Below, one piece after another: positions 8,149 through 15,961 of a stretch of 64,000 nt of DNA. The stretch's first letter is position 1. Every line of letters starts with the position of its first letter. Source of the stretch: Haloarchaeobius amylolyticus (GTDB lineage: Archaea > Halobacteriota > Halobacteria > Halobacteriales > Natrialbaceae); the NCBI RefSeq assembly GCF_026616195.1, contig NZ_JANHDH010000001.1:62001-126000 (forward strand). Direction: 5' to 3'. The position numbers and the translations under genes are program-made. The notes beneath the pieces were generated by a model that saw nothing but the letters and a program-made list of their open reading frames with translations, was not told the DNA's origin and did no database searches.

Positions 8149-9126
8149 ATGGTGGGCGGTTGCATCGATGGCTCTGTGTTCGCCGGACTCGCCGCCAGAA
8201 CCGACGACGTGCCGCCGTGGGTCGCCCTCGTCGTGGCCGTCCTCGCGGTCAGCACGAGCGCCCCGCTCGTCCGCCTCTCGGAGGCCCCGAGCACCGTGAA
8301 GGCGCTCTACCGCGTCGCGTTCATGACGGCCATCGTCGCCCCCATCGCCCTGCGGCGGGGCTCCGGCGACTTCGAACGCATCGGCCGCAAGGACCTCGGC
8401 GTCGCCCTGGTCGCGGGTGTCGCGCTCGCGGCGCACTTCGCGCTCTGGTTCGTGAGCCTCGATTTGACCACTATCGCAGCCAGTGCGACGCTCGTCCAGA
8501 CGCAACCCCTCTTCGTCGCGCTTGGCGGGTGGGCGCTGCTGGACGAGCGCGTGACGACGAAGACCGTCGTCGGCATCCTCATCGCGGTCCTCGGCGCGTC
8601 GCTGATGGGCCTCGACGCCGCCTCGAACTCGGGGGCCAGTGCGCCCCTGCTCGGGAACGTGCTGGCGGTGCTGGCGGCCGCGATGGCCTCCGGCTACGTG
8701 CTGGCGGGTCGGTCGCTCCGCCAGCGGATTCGCGTGTTCCCGTACGTCACCGTCGTCTACGCGGCCTGTACCGTGGTGCTGCTCGGGGTGGTGCTCGTGC
8801 AGGGCCACGACCTCCTCGGCTACCCGCCCCGGGAGTGGGCCCTGTTCCTCGCGATGGCGGTCGGCCCCGGTATCTTCGGCCACACCGTCGTCAACTGGGT
8901 GCTGGAGCGCGTGGAGTCCTGGGTCGTGAGCGTCTCGCTCCTTGGCGAGCCGGTCGGGAGCGCCCTCCTCGCGCTGGCGCTGTTCGCGGAGGTCCCCGGC
9001 CTGCTCACCATCGGCGGTGGCGCCGTGGTACTCGTCGGTATCGGCCTGACCGTGTTCTCTCGGGAGAAGGGCGACACGGACGACGAGGACGTCGACTCTG
9101 CGAGGGCCGACGTTCCCGCCGAGTGA
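8149..9126 (+). CDS. EamA/DMT-superfamily transporter
   Basis: A 325-residue protein with ten predicted membrane helices in two EamA repeats. Visible elements are PPWVALVVAVLAVSTSAPLV, ALWFVSLDLTTIAASATLVQ, the second-repeat start NVLAVLAAAMASGYVLAGRS, and LLGEPVGSALLALALFAEVP near the end. The C-terminus is an acidic cytosolic tail (DTDDEDVDSARADVPAE) typical of halophiles. The ATG at 8149 gives a somewhat long N-terminus; a GTG at V11 is an alternative. It is divergent from another EamA gene, but the two proteins are not close copies. The substrate is unknown. Confidence 0.85.
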   Translation: MVGGCIDGSVFAGLAARTDDVPPWVALVVAVLAVSTSAPLVRLSEAPSTVKALYRVAFMTAIVAPIALRRGSGDFERIGRKDLGVALVAGVALAAHFALWFVSLDLTTIAASATLVQTQPLFVALGGWALLDERVTTKTVVGILIAVLGASLMGLDAASNSGASAPLLGNVLAVLAAAMASGYVLAGRSLRQRIRVFPYVTVVYAACTVVLLGVVLVQGHDLLGYPPREWALFLAMAVGPGIFGHTVVNWVLERVESWVVSVSLLGEPVGSALLALALFAEVPGLLTIGGGAVVLVGIGLTVFSREKGDTDDEDVDSARADVPAE

Positions 9127-9173
9127 AAACGACTGTTCGCTGTCAAGTGCTGCCGGGACCAACTCTCACGCGT

Positions 9174-9344
9174 ATGCGACTCGAACTCTGGCGACTGGGC
9201 GCGCTCGGGACGTTCGGCGTGTTCGGCGTCCTGACGGACGAGCCGGCCCTGTACGCACTGTTCGCGCTGTTCGCGTTCTTCGGGAGCGACCGGACCGTCG
9301 AGGTGCCGGTCCCGGGGCTGTCGGAAGAAGGGTCGGCGGAGTAG
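9174..9344 (+). CDS. Small hydrophobic protein (56 aa)
   Basis: A 56-residue ORF 47 bp after the EamA gene. It has two short hydrophobic stretches (LGALGTFGVFGVL and ALYALFALFAFFGSD) joined by an acidic turn, and an acidic tail. The G-x-F-G-x-F-G pattern recalls small DUF3796-like membrane proteins. Codon usage matches neighbouring genes. It may be read through from the transporter mRNA. Its function is unknown, and the coding call rests on composition and pattern. Confidence 0.55.
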   Translation: MRLELWRLGALGTFGVFGVLTDEPALYALFALFAFFGSDRTVEVPVPGLSEEGSAE

Positions 9345-9345
9345 G

Positions 9346-10089
9346 TCAGTCGGCGTACTCGGGGCGCTCGGCGTACTCGATGGGGTCGCGCACCCCGACG
9401 TTCTGGAAGGCCTCCAGTCGGAAGGCACAGGAGTCACAGGTGCCACAGGCGGGTTCGTTCGCCCGGTAGCAGCTCCAGGTGTGCTCGTAGGGCACGTCGA
9501 GGTCGACGCCGCGGCGGGCGATGTCGGTCTTCGACCACTCGACGAAGGGCGCCTCGATGCTGATGTCGGTCTCTGGCTTCGTGCCCACGTCGACCACGTT
9601 CTCGAACGCCTCGAAGAACGCGGGCCGGCAGTCGGGGTAGCCCGCGAAGTCCTCGGAGTGCGCGCCGATGAACACCGCGTCACAGTCGTTGGCCTCGGCG
9701 TAGGAGACCGCCATCGAGAGCAGGTTCGCGTTCCGGAACGGGACGTAGGTGTCCGGAATCTCGTCGTCTTCGGCGTCGGGGTCGGCGTCTTCGACCGCCA
9801 TCTCGTCGTCGGTGAGCGACGACGCGCCGATCTTCTTCAGGTGACCCGTCTCGATGTGGAGGAAGTCGGCGGCGTCGACCTCGGCTGCGAGCTGGCGGGC
9901 GCACTCGTACTCGCGGTCCTCGGTGTTCTGGCCGTAGGACGTGTGGAGCAGGTAGAGGTCGTACCCGCGGGACTTCGCCTCGTAGGCGGCGGTCGCGGAG
10001 TCCATCCCGCCGGAGGCGAGGACGACGGCGCGCCTGTCGGACTGGTCGGTGGACGATTCGTCGGTCGTGGTGTCGGTGTCTGCTGGCAT
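9346..10089 (-). CDS. queC: 7-cyano-7-deazaguanine (preQ0) synthase
   Basis: A 247-residue enzyme making preQ0 from 7-carboxy-7-deazaguanine with ATP and ammonia. The N-terminal ATP-PP-loop SGGMDS is at residues 26-31. Substrate-site segments VPFRNANLLSMAVSYAEA and IGAHSEDFAGYPDCRP follow, and the zinc-binding cluster CYRANEPACGTCDSC lies at about 205-219. It is the last gene of the minus-strand cluster queD-queE-ligase-like-queC. In archaea preQ0 is the precursor of archaeosine, put into tRNA position 15 by the archaeal transglycosylase, which is not in this window. The first 20 residues are a Thr/Asp/Ser-rich halophilic extension. Confidence 0.95.
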   Translation of the reverse strand: MPADTDTTTDESSTDQSDRRAVVLASGGMDSATAAYEAKSRGYDLYLLHTSYGQNTEDREYECARQLAAEVDAADFLHIETGHLKKIGASSLTDDEMAVEDADPDAEDDEIPDTYVPFRNANLLSMAVSYAEANDCDAVFIGAHSEDFAGYPDCRPAFFEAFENVVDVGTKPETDISIEAPFVEWSKTDIARRGVDLDVPYEHTWSCYRANEPACGTCDSCAFRLEAFQNVGVRDPIEYAERPEYAD

Positions 10090-10101
10090 GGTCGTGGAAT
10101 A

Positions 10102-10959
10102 TCAGGCTGTCTCGGTGTCGATGCGGTGCAGGAGCGTCTGGACCCGGCCGGCGACGGCGGACCGGACGCTGGCCGGGTCGACCGAACTCTCGTGGTGGGT
10201 GAGGCGGCCGTACTCGGCGCGGAAGACGCGGTCGAGGACGTGCTGGTGGACCGTCTCGGCCTTCGGCGGGGAGCCACCGGCGCGGTCGGTCAGGTCCCGG
10301 ACGACTCGCCGGACCAGCCCCTCGGAGACGACGCGCTCGGTGAACGCTTCTGGAGAGGTGTCGACCGGCTCGGGCCCAGCGGTCGCGTCGAGCCGGTCCG
10401 AGGCGATGCTGGCCCGGAGCCCGCGCTTGTTCTTGACGACGACGCCCGCGGCGGGGCCGTCGTACCACTCCGAGTCGGGGACCTCGTAGCTCTCGGGCTG
10501 GAAGTGCTTCGCCGGGACCTCCCGGTCGAAGGTGTTCACGGACGCGAGGCCGATGCCCTCGACCACCTTCTCGGCGAGGTCCGGCGGGAGGAAGGCGTCG
10601 CGGTCGGCGGCCCAGACGTCGAACCCGACGAAGCTCGGGACGCGGTCCCAGTCGTAGTCGATTGTCCGGCGGTGCATCGCCGCCCCGAAGACGACGAGGT
10701 CGCCCGCGCTGTCGACCGCCTCCTGCAGGGCGTCGCGGTCGACCGTCTCGCGGACGTGCCTGACCGCGTGGCGGTACTGTTCCGGAATCTCACCCTCGGT
10801 CCAGACACGCGTCCGGTCGCCGAAGGCGAGGACGCCCGTCTCCTGCGTGGTGAACCGGAGGTGGGCCCCGTCGAGCTGCTCGGTCAGCCAGAGGTGGCCC
10901 TGCTCGAACAGCTCGGCGGGGGCGTCCGCGGCGTCGGGGATGGGCGGGTACTGGTGCAT
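10102..10959 (-). CDS. RNA-ligase-like nucleotidyltransferase-fold protein lacking motif I lysine
   Basis: A 285-residue protein from ATG at 10959-10957, between queE (11 bp gap) and queC (12 bp gap), so clearly part of the que operon. The N-terminus has LTEQLDGAHLRF, which fits motif I of the covalent nucleotidyltransferase (RNA/DNA ligase, capping enzyme) fold, but the attacking Lys of K-x-D-G is Gln28. Later segments are consistent with that fold: FVGFDVW (about 110-116, motif III-like) and GVVVKNK (172-178, motif IV/V-like, with the K-x-K intact). The C-terminal ~90 residues are helical. Without the lysine a normal AMP-lysine intermediate is not expected. It may be an RNA-binding pseudo-ligase or use another mechanism. 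The fold call is by motif only. Confidence 0.7.
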   Translation of the reverse strand: MHQYPPIPDAADAPAELFEQGHLWLTEQLDGAHLRFTTQETGVLAFGDRTRVWTEGEIPEQYRHAVRHVRETVDRDALQEAVDSAGDLVVFGAAMHRRTIDYDWDRVPSFVGFDVWAADRDAFLPPDLAEKVVEGIGLASVNTFDREVPAKHFQPESYEVPDSEWYDGPAAGVVVKNKRGLRASIASDRLDATAGPEPVDTSPEAFTERVVSEGLVRRVVRDLTDRAGGSPPKAETVHQHVLDRVFRAEYGRLTHHESSVDPASVRSAVAGRVQTLLHRIDTETA

Positions 10960-10970
10960 CGTGATGCCTG

Positions 10971-11753
10971 TCAGGTCTCGGGGGCGTCGTTCCAGAGGTC
11001 CACGTGCAAGCGTGGTGTGTACCGGTAGCCGTACTCCATCGCGAGTTCGGCGACGGGCTGGCGCGTCTCCGCGAGCCGGTCGCGGGTCGCCCCCTCCGGC
11101 ATGAGCAGTATCTCGTCGTCGCGGATGGTGGCGCTGGTGGCCTGCCGGACGTCGGCGACGAGCGACTCGATCTCGGGCATGTCGTCGGGGCCCGTGACCA
11201 CGAACTTCAGCTGGCGGTCGTACTCGTCGACGAGCCGGGCGAGGGCGTCGACGTCGATGCGGTTCGCCTCGTGGCGCTCCGCCCAGTCGTCGCTCTCGAC
11301 CGGCTCGCCGTCGTCGCGGGCGGTCTCCGGCGTCGGCGTGCTGTTCGCCAACTTCGGCGAGATGGAGGCGAGGTCGATGGGCGCGTCGCGGTAGATGGTC
11401 CCGTTCGTCTCGACGGTGGTGTGATAGCCACGGTCGTCGAGTTCGTGCAGCAGGTCGACGACGTCGTCGTGGATGAGCGGTTCGCCGCCGGTGACGACGA
11501 CGTGGTCGGCCTGCTCGTGGGACTCGACCTCCGCGACGATGTCCTCGATGGCCATCCACGCGTGGGTCGGCTCCCACGAGGTGTGGTAGGAGTCACAGAA
11601 CCAGCACCGGAGGTTGCAGCCGCTCGTCCGGACGAAGACGCTGGGGACGCCCGCGAGGACGCCCTCGCCCTGGACCGAGTAGAACAGCTCGTTGATGGGG
11701 AGGTCGCCCGCCTCGCCGGCGTTCTCGTGCGGTGCCTCGCTCGTGACGGGCAT
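10971..11753 (-). CDS. queE: 7-carboxy-7-deazaguanine synthase (radical SAM)
   Basis: A 260-residue radical-SAM enzyme converting 6-carboxy-tetrahydropterin to 7-carboxy-7-deazaguanine. The sequence has NELFYSVQGEGVLAGVPSVF, then the cluster motif C46-x3-C50-x2-C53 in SGCNLRCWFCDSYHTSWE, then VVVTGGEPLIH and VETNGTI, all diagnostic of QueE. It starts 1 bp after the queD stop, showing tight translational coupling. A charged Asp/Glu-rich insertion (about residues 145-170) is of the kind seen in halophiles. It works between QueD and QueC in the same operon. Confidence 0.95.
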   Translation of the reverse strand: MPVTSEAPHENAGEAGDLPINELFYSVQGEGVLAGVPSVFVRTSGCNLRCWFCDSYHTSWEPTHAWMAIEDIVAEVESHEQADHVVVTGGEPLIHDDVVDLLHELDDRGYHTTVETNGTIYRDAPIDLASISPKLANSTPTPETARDDGEPVESDDWAERHEANRIDVDALARLVDEYDRQLKFVVTGPDDMPEIESLVADVRQATSATIRDDEILLMPEGATRDRLAETRQPVAELAMEYGYRYTPRLHVDLWNDAPET

Positions 11754-11754
11754 C

Positions 11755-12222
11755 TCAGAGCTCGCTCCCGCCGCAGAGTTCGGCCGTCTCGGCCACCTGG
11801 ACGGCGACGTCGGTGACGTTGTCCGGCAGGCGCTCCATGAACTTCTCCTCGAGGAGGACGGACATCACCTCGGCCGTCGGCGGGTGGTCGATGACGACGA
11901 GGCCGTCCTCGTCCCCGGCGGCCTCGAAGGCGTCGACGAGCGGGTCGCCGGCTTCGAGGAGGAACCGGTGGTCCCACTCGTCGATGATGGATGTCACGTC
12001 GCCCTTGTCGACCACCCAGCCCTCCTCGCTGAGGGTCCCGGTGATGCTGACGGTTATCTCGTAGTTGTGGCCGTGGGGGCGCGAGCACTTGCCCTCGTGG
12101 TGGAGGATTCGATGGCCTGTACTGATTCGGATCGGGCGGTCGCGGCCGACGTGGAGCGTCCGCTCGTGGCTGGAGAGGTCGCGGAGGGGCGGCTCGCTCT
12201 CGTCGAGTGCGCCTGGAGTCAT
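11755..12222 (-). CDS. queD: 6-pyruvoyl-tetrahydropterin synthase-like, 6-carboxy-tetrahydropterin synthase
   Basis: A 155-residue protein and first gene of the preQ0 operon. Zinc ligands are in ISTGHRIL (H37) and HGH (H50, H52) within KCSRPHGHNYEI, with catalytic C46 just before; the later WDHRFLLEAGDP and PPTAEVMSVLL segments complete the tunnelling fold. It makes 6-carboxy-5,6,7,8-tetrahydropterin from dihydroneopterin triphosphate. The N-terminal ~30 residues are a charged extension. A short dyad, CCTCG/CGAGG around ATATTAT (12224-12241), directly abuts the ATG, so either the control site overlaps the start or translation begins slightly downstream. Confidence 0.93.
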   Translation of the reverse strand: MTPGALDESEPPLRDLSSHERTLHVGRDRPIRISTGHRILHHEGKCSRPHGHNYEITVSITGTLSEEGWVVDKGDVTSIIDEWDHRFLLEAGDPLVDAFEAAGDEDGLVVIDHPPTAEVMSVLLEEKFMERLPDNVTDVAVQVAETAELCGGSEL

Positions 12223-12353
12223 ACCTCGATATTATCCGAGGAGCACTTGAGTCTGCTGATGCGAAGACAGGACCGGGAGTCGCCACGGCGAGAACGGCGT
12301 CGGCTTCGATACTGGCCAGTATGCGGCACCGGCAGCGAGAGAACGTCGCGTGG

Positions 12354-12725
12354 TCAGTCGTCCATCTTGTCCTGTAACCTGTTCTTCGCCTCCGATCGTT
12401 CCTTCCGGGAGAACGACGGGTCCGGGTCCGAGAAGTCGACCGCGAGTTCGTCGAGCGTCCGTCGGTAGACGTTCGTCCGTCGGCCCTCGTCCGAGAGCTG
12501 TCGCCCCTCGCACTGGAGCAGCCCCGTCTCGACCAGTTCCTCGATACGTCGGTAGCAGGTCGCGATCGGGATGCCCACCTCCTCGCTGAGTTCCTGTGCC
12601 GACGTGGGTGTCTGTGCCGCACAGAGTATCTCCGCACTGTACTTGTTACCGAGCGTGGCGAGGACCTCCGTCGCGTGGTCCTCGCTTTTGCCCTGCCAGC
12701 TAGTCGAAGCCATCCGATGACCCAT
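12354..12725 (-). CDS. Winged helix-turn-helix transcriptional regulator
   Basis: A 123-residue regulator (119 if the second ATG at 12713-12711 is used). The HTH is plain: HATEVLATLGNKYSAEILCA, then TPTSAQELSEEVGIPIATCY-RRIEELVETGLL and a wing ending in SDEGRRTNVYRR. This is the ArsR-like/HTH_20 style of small haloarchaeal DNA-binding proteins. The C-terminal part (DELAVDFSDPDPSFSRKERS) is charged and possibly coiled. A perfect dyad, ATTCTC/GAGAAT, overlaps the first ATG, which argues for the second ATG as the true start and for self-repression. The target genes are unknown; it is not obviously in the que operon, being 131 bp upstream of queD. Confidence 0.82.
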   Translation of the reverse strand: MGHRMASTSWQGKSEDHATEVLATLGNKYSAEILCAAQTPTSAQELSEEVGIPIATCYRRIEELVETGLLQCEGRQLSDEGRRTNVYRRTLDELAVDFSDPDPSFSRKERSEAKNRLQDKMDD

Positions 12726-12741
12726 TCTCGATTATGAGAAT
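12724..12741. promoter_or_regulatory. Perfect inverted repeat at wHTH regulator start
   Basis: ATTCTC (12724-12729), six AT-rich bases, then GAGAAT (12736-12741). It covers the first possible start codon of the regulator and lies about 11 bp before the second. The central GATTAT/ATAATC is TATA-like. This is a likely operator for autoregulation, inferred from position and symmetry. Confidence 0.5.
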
Positions 12742-12820
12742 TGAATCTTATGGTAGCCTGAAAAAGTAAGCACAGTAACAGAAGCGCGGTGTTAGGTAGC
12801 TCCAATCGCTACCCACTGGC

Positions 12821-13720
12821 ATGTCACGGGCCCGGTTACAGAAGGTGTCCGCACTCTGGGAGATGGCCCGACCTTCCCAGCTCGCGCTCATCGTGCTGGT
12901 CTACGGGCTGGGGGTGGCCATGGCCGCGGCCCGCGGCGTGGCAGTCGCTCCGGCGGCGGTGTTGGCAGCCGGTCTCGCACTCCTGCCGACGGCCGCGAGC
13001 GTCCACCACGTCAACGAGTACGTGGACCACGAGACCGACGCGCTGACCGACCCGACCCCGTTCTCCGGCGGCAGCGGGGCGCTCCCCCGGACGGGGCTTC
13101 CACCGCGGTTCGCCCTGCGGGCGGCGCTGGGCAGCCTCGCCGTCGGGACCGTCGCGACCGTCGCCGGGGTGGCTGTCGGATTGCTCTCCGGGGTCGCCGT
13201 CGCCATCCTGGTCGTCATCACGGTCCTCGGCTGGGCGTACTCGGTCGGGCCGGCGCTCGCCTGGCGCGGGCTGGGCGAGGTGACGAACGCGCTCCTCGGC
13301 GGTATCTGCCTGCCACTGTACGGGTTCGTCGTGGTCGGCGGGCGGGTCGACGCCCCGGCGGTCCTCGCCGTTGTCCCGTTCGCCGTCTACGTGTTCACGA
13401 ACCTGCTGGCGACGCAGTGGCCCGACCGCGAGGCCGACGCGACGGTGGGCAAACGGACGCTCCCGACGCGGTGGTCCCCGGCACGGCTCCGCCGGGCCCA
13501 TCTGGCCAGTGCCACCCTCTCGCTCGGCCTGCTGGCGGTGCTTCCGCTGCTGGAGCTGCTCCCGCCCGCCGTCGGCTGGTCGAGCCTGCTCGTCCTCCCG
13601 GGTGCCGTCGTCGCCGCCCGGCGGTTCACGGTCGTCCGGTCGCCCTTCCCCACGGTCGCCGTGATGGTCACCATGGCCGCCATCCAGTTCCTGGCCTGGA
13701 CGGCGCTCGCCGTCCTCTGA
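12821..13720 (+). CDS. UbiA-family prenyltransferase, MenA-like
   Basis: A 299-residue integral membrane prenyltransferase with about eight hydrophobic helices. The first Asp-rich motif is NEYVDHETD (residues 65-73) and the second is DREADATVGKRTL from about residue 202; both bind Mg-prenyl diphosphate. The arrangement and the Arg-rich start (MARPSQLALIVLVYGLG) recall MenA-type 1,4-dihydroxy-2-naphthoate prenyltransferases used for menaquinone, but the acceptor is not readable from the sequence. It is distinct from the second UbiA gene at 34002. It stands alone between the small regulator and the chemotaxis block. Confidence 0.82.
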   Translation: MSRARLQKVSALWEMARPSQLALIVLVYGLGVAMAAARGVAVAPAAVLAAGLALLPTAASVHHVNEYVDHETDALTDPTPFSGGSGALPRTGLPPRFALRAALGSLAVGTVATVAGVAVGLLSGVAVAILVVITVLGWAYSVGPALAWRGLGEVTNALLGGICLPLYGFVVVGGRVDAPAVLAVVPFAVYVFTNLLATQWPDREADATVGKRTLPTRWSPARLRRAHLASATLSLGLLAVLPLLELLPPAVGWSSLLVLPGAVVAARRFTVVRSPFPTVAVMVTMAAIQFLAWTALAVL

Positions 13721-13792
13721 CCGGCTGTCCGGGACAGCGTGGCCGGGTCGGGGGTCAACGTTTTTACCTAGCGGGGGAGATACCCGATAACG

Positions 13793-14374
13793 ATGTCAAC
13801 GGACCTGCCCGACGAGTTGCTGGATATCGACGTCGAGAACCCCGAGGAGGGGGAGGACGAACCCGAAACGGAGATTCAAAGCGACCGGTCGCCCGATGAC
13901 GAGGACGAGGAGATCGAACGGTTCGTCGTGTTCCGCCTCGGCGAGCACCGGTTCGCCATCAGCGTCGACGCCGTCAAGAGCATCGTGAAGGTCAAGGAGT
14001 GGACCCGCGTCCCCCGGACCTCGCCGGCCATCGACGGCATCATGGACCTGCGCGGTGAGATCACCGCGGTCATCGAACCCCGCGTCCACTTCCACGTCGA
14101 GGAGGAACCGGCCGACCTGAACCGCCAGCGCATCATCGTCTTCGACCGTGCCGCCGACAAGCAGGGTGTCGGCATCCGTGTCGACGACGTGGAGGGGGTC
14201 GACCTGATTCCGCTCCGGTCCATCGTCCCCAGCGAGCACGCCGAGGACGAGACCGGCGACCACCCGCTCGTGACCGCGGTCATCTACCGGGAAGACGATG
14301 GTCAGGTCGTCGACACGATGGGGTTGCTCGACATCAAAGGACTCATCCAGGCGTCCGGGCAAGCAGCCGAGTGA
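13793..14374 (+). CDS. cheW: Chemotaxis adaptor protein CheW
   Basis: A 193-residue adaptor linking transducers to CheA. The first ~40 residues are an acidic disordered leader (IDVENPEEGEDEPETEIQ). The CheW domain runs from about 43 to 188: RFVVFRLGEHRFAISVDAVK, VPRTSPAIDGIMDLRGEITA, IIVFDRAADKQGVGIRVDDV and IKGLIQ. The NLRG signature appears here as MDLRG, with the conserved Arg present. It is the first gene of the chemotaxis block and is separated from cheY by 127 bp, so it may be transcribed on its own. CheA in this block also carries its own CheW-like C-terminal domain. Confidence 0.94.
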   Translation: MSTDLPDELLDIDVENPEEGEDEPETEIQSDRSPDDEDEEIERFVVFRLGEHRFAISVDAVKSIVKVKEWTRVPRTSPAIDGIMDLRGEITAVIEPRVHFHVEEEPADLNRQRIIVFDRAADKQGVGIRVDDVEGVDLIPLRSIVPSEHAEDETGDHPLVTAVIYREDDGQVVDTMGLLDIKGLIQASGQAAE

Positions 14375-14455
14375 ACCGTTCGGTCCGAATCCGCCGGTAA
14401 GCAACCCGTCACCGGTCCGTTCTACCGATTATCGCCACTGATAACGGGGCAACAG

Positions 14456-14463
14456 CATTTATG
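14456..14463 (+). promoter_or_regulatory. Possible TATA box for the cheY-cheR operon
   Basis: CATTTATG is centred about 42 bp before the cheY ATG in the 127-bp cheW-cheY spacer. The spacing would give a short leader of about 15 bases. Downstream genes to cheR overlap or nearly touch, so this could serve the whole operon. Confidence 0.4.
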
Positions 14464-14501
14464 TCCACGCTTGGTCTACCGTGGCTTGGTGTATTAACTG
14501 A

Positions 14502-14864
14502 ATGTCGACAGGGGTGCTCATCGTGGACGACTCTCATTTTATGCGGAACCTCCTCAGGCAGATTCTGGAGGACGAGTACGAGATCGTAGGAGAGGCGTCC
14601 AACGGGGCCGAAGCGGTCAAACTGTACAAAGAAGAGAACCCGGACATCGTGATGATGGACATCGTGATGCCGAAGTGTAATGGAATCAAGGCGACAGCTG
14701 CCATCAAGAAGCTCGACCCGAGTTCACGTGTCATCATGTGCACATCGGTTGGCCAGCGCGAGAAGATGAAGCTCGCGGTCAAAGCCGGTGCGGATGGCTA
14801 CGTGACCAAACCGTTCGAGGAACCCAGCGTCCGCAAAGCGCTGAAAGACGTCGTCCCTGCATGA
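14502..14864 (+). CDS. cheY: Chemotaxis response regulator CheY
   Basis: A 120-residue single-domain receiver. Acidic pocket residues D9 and D10 are in VLIVDDSHFM, phosphoacceptor D53 in VMMDIVMPKCNG, the switch Thr/Ser at 81-82 in MCTSVGQ, and the invariant K103 in GYVTKPF. In haloarchaea CheY-P signals to the archaellum motor through CheF and the ArlCDE complex, none of which is in this window. The stop codon overlaps the cheB ATG (ATGA at 14861-14864), giving translational coupling. Confidence 0.96.
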   Translation: MSTGVLIVDDSHFMRNLLRQILEDEYEIVGEASNGAEAVKLYKEENPDIVMMDIVMPKCNGIKATAAIKKLDPSSRVIMCTSVGQREKMKLAVKAGADGYVTKPFEEPSVRKALKDVVPA

Positions 14865-15961
14865 CGAGCGTGCTGGTTGTCGACGATTCGCAGTTCATGC
14901 GGACGGTCATCGGCAACATCCTCGCCGACGACGGGTACGAGGTCTACAGCGCCAGCAACGGCAAGAAGGCAGTCGAAGCGGTCGCCGAACACGACCCCGA
15001 TATCGTCACGATGGACGTCCAGATGCCCGGCATGAACGGCATCGACGCCGTCACCGAGATCATGGCGACGAACCCCACCCCCATCCTGATGCTCAGCGCA
15101 CACACGAGCAAGGGGGCCGACGAGACGTTCGAAGCCCTGGACCGGGGCGCGGTGGACTTCCTCGCCAAACCGAGCGGCGAGGTCTCACCGAACATCGCCA
15201 GCCTGGCGGACAGGCTGGTCGAGAAGGTCCAGGCCGTCGCCAGCGTCGACGCGTCGTCGATGAAGTCGCGTTCGAAGGCGCGGGCGGCAGCCGGCGGCGG
15301 CCAGACCGGGGACCGCACCGGAACGGACGAATCGAGCGACGGAGCGACGACCAGCCGGTCGTACGTCAAGCACCCGACCGTCGTCATCGGCGCGTCCACG
15401 GGCGGCCCGAAGGTCGTCGAGCAGATCGTGACGAACCTGCCGGTCGCACTCGGCGCGAAGGTACTGGTCGTCCAGCACATGCCGGCCTCGTTCACCGACC
15501 GCCTCGCCGCCCGCCTCGACAGGCTGTCGAACTACGACGTCCACGAGGCGACCGACGGGCTCCGCCTGCGCGACGGCGACATCGCCATCGCGCGCGGGGA
15601 CTACCACATGGAGGTGGTCTCGAACGTGGCCGGGAACGTCCGCGTCCGGCTCACCCAGGACGAGCGCCGCCACGGCGTCCGCCCCGCCATCGACGTGACC
15701 ATGGAGACGGCGGCCGAGCGCGTCTCGGACCCGCTCTGTGGCGTCACGCTCACCGGCATGGGCAAGGACGGCGCGGCCGGCATGGTCGCCATCAAGGAGG
15801 CCGGCGGCGCGACCATCGCGCAGGACGAAGCATCGAGCCCCGTCTTCGGTATCCCGCAGAAGGCTATCGAGACCGGGTGTGTCGACCAGGTGCTCTCGGC
15901 GACCGACATCCCCGAGGGCATCTGTTCGGTCTTCACGCAGGAGGCACAGAGCCATGGATGA
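14861..15961 (+). CDS. cheB: Chemotaxis response regulator/protein-glutamate methylesterase CheB
   Basis: 366 residues from the ATG at 14861. An N-terminal receiver (D8, D9, phosphoacceptor D52) is joined by a Gly/Ser/Thr-rich linker (about 130-165) to the methylesterase domain. The catalytic triad is S179 in GASTGGPK, H206 in VVQHMPASFTDRLA, and D303 in LTGMGKDGAAGM. It demethylates transducer glutamates and can deamidate glutamines, so it acts on the nearby transducer with CheR as opposing enzyme. The gene overlaps cheY by 4 bp and cheA by 8 bp. A longer open frame exists upstream but would overlap cheY; the coupled ATG is preferred. Confidence 0.95.
   Translation: MTSVLVVDDSQFMRTVIGNILADDGYEVYSASNGKKAVEAVAEHDPDIVTMDVQMPGMNGIDAVTEIMATNPTPILMLSAHTSKGADETFEALDRGAVDFLAKPSGEVSPNIASLADRLVEKVQAVASVDASSMKSRSKARAAAGGGQTGDRTGTDESSDGATTSRSYVKHPTVVIGASTGGPKVVEQIVTNLPVALGAKVLVVQHMPASFTDRLAARLDRLSNYDVHEATDGLRLRDGDIAIARGDYHMEVVSNVAGNVRVRLTQDERRHGVRPAIDVTMETAAERVSDPLCGVTLTGMGKDGAAGMVAIKEAGGATIAQDEASSPVFGIPQKAIETGCVDQVLSATDIPEGICSVFTQEAQSHG

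Noticed and set aside
7221-8294. Longer N-terminus for the minus-strand EamA transporter starting at 8294
   Set aside because: Residues 1-68 of that frame are not transporter-like and would overlap the divergent EamA gene; GTG at 8090 is preferred.
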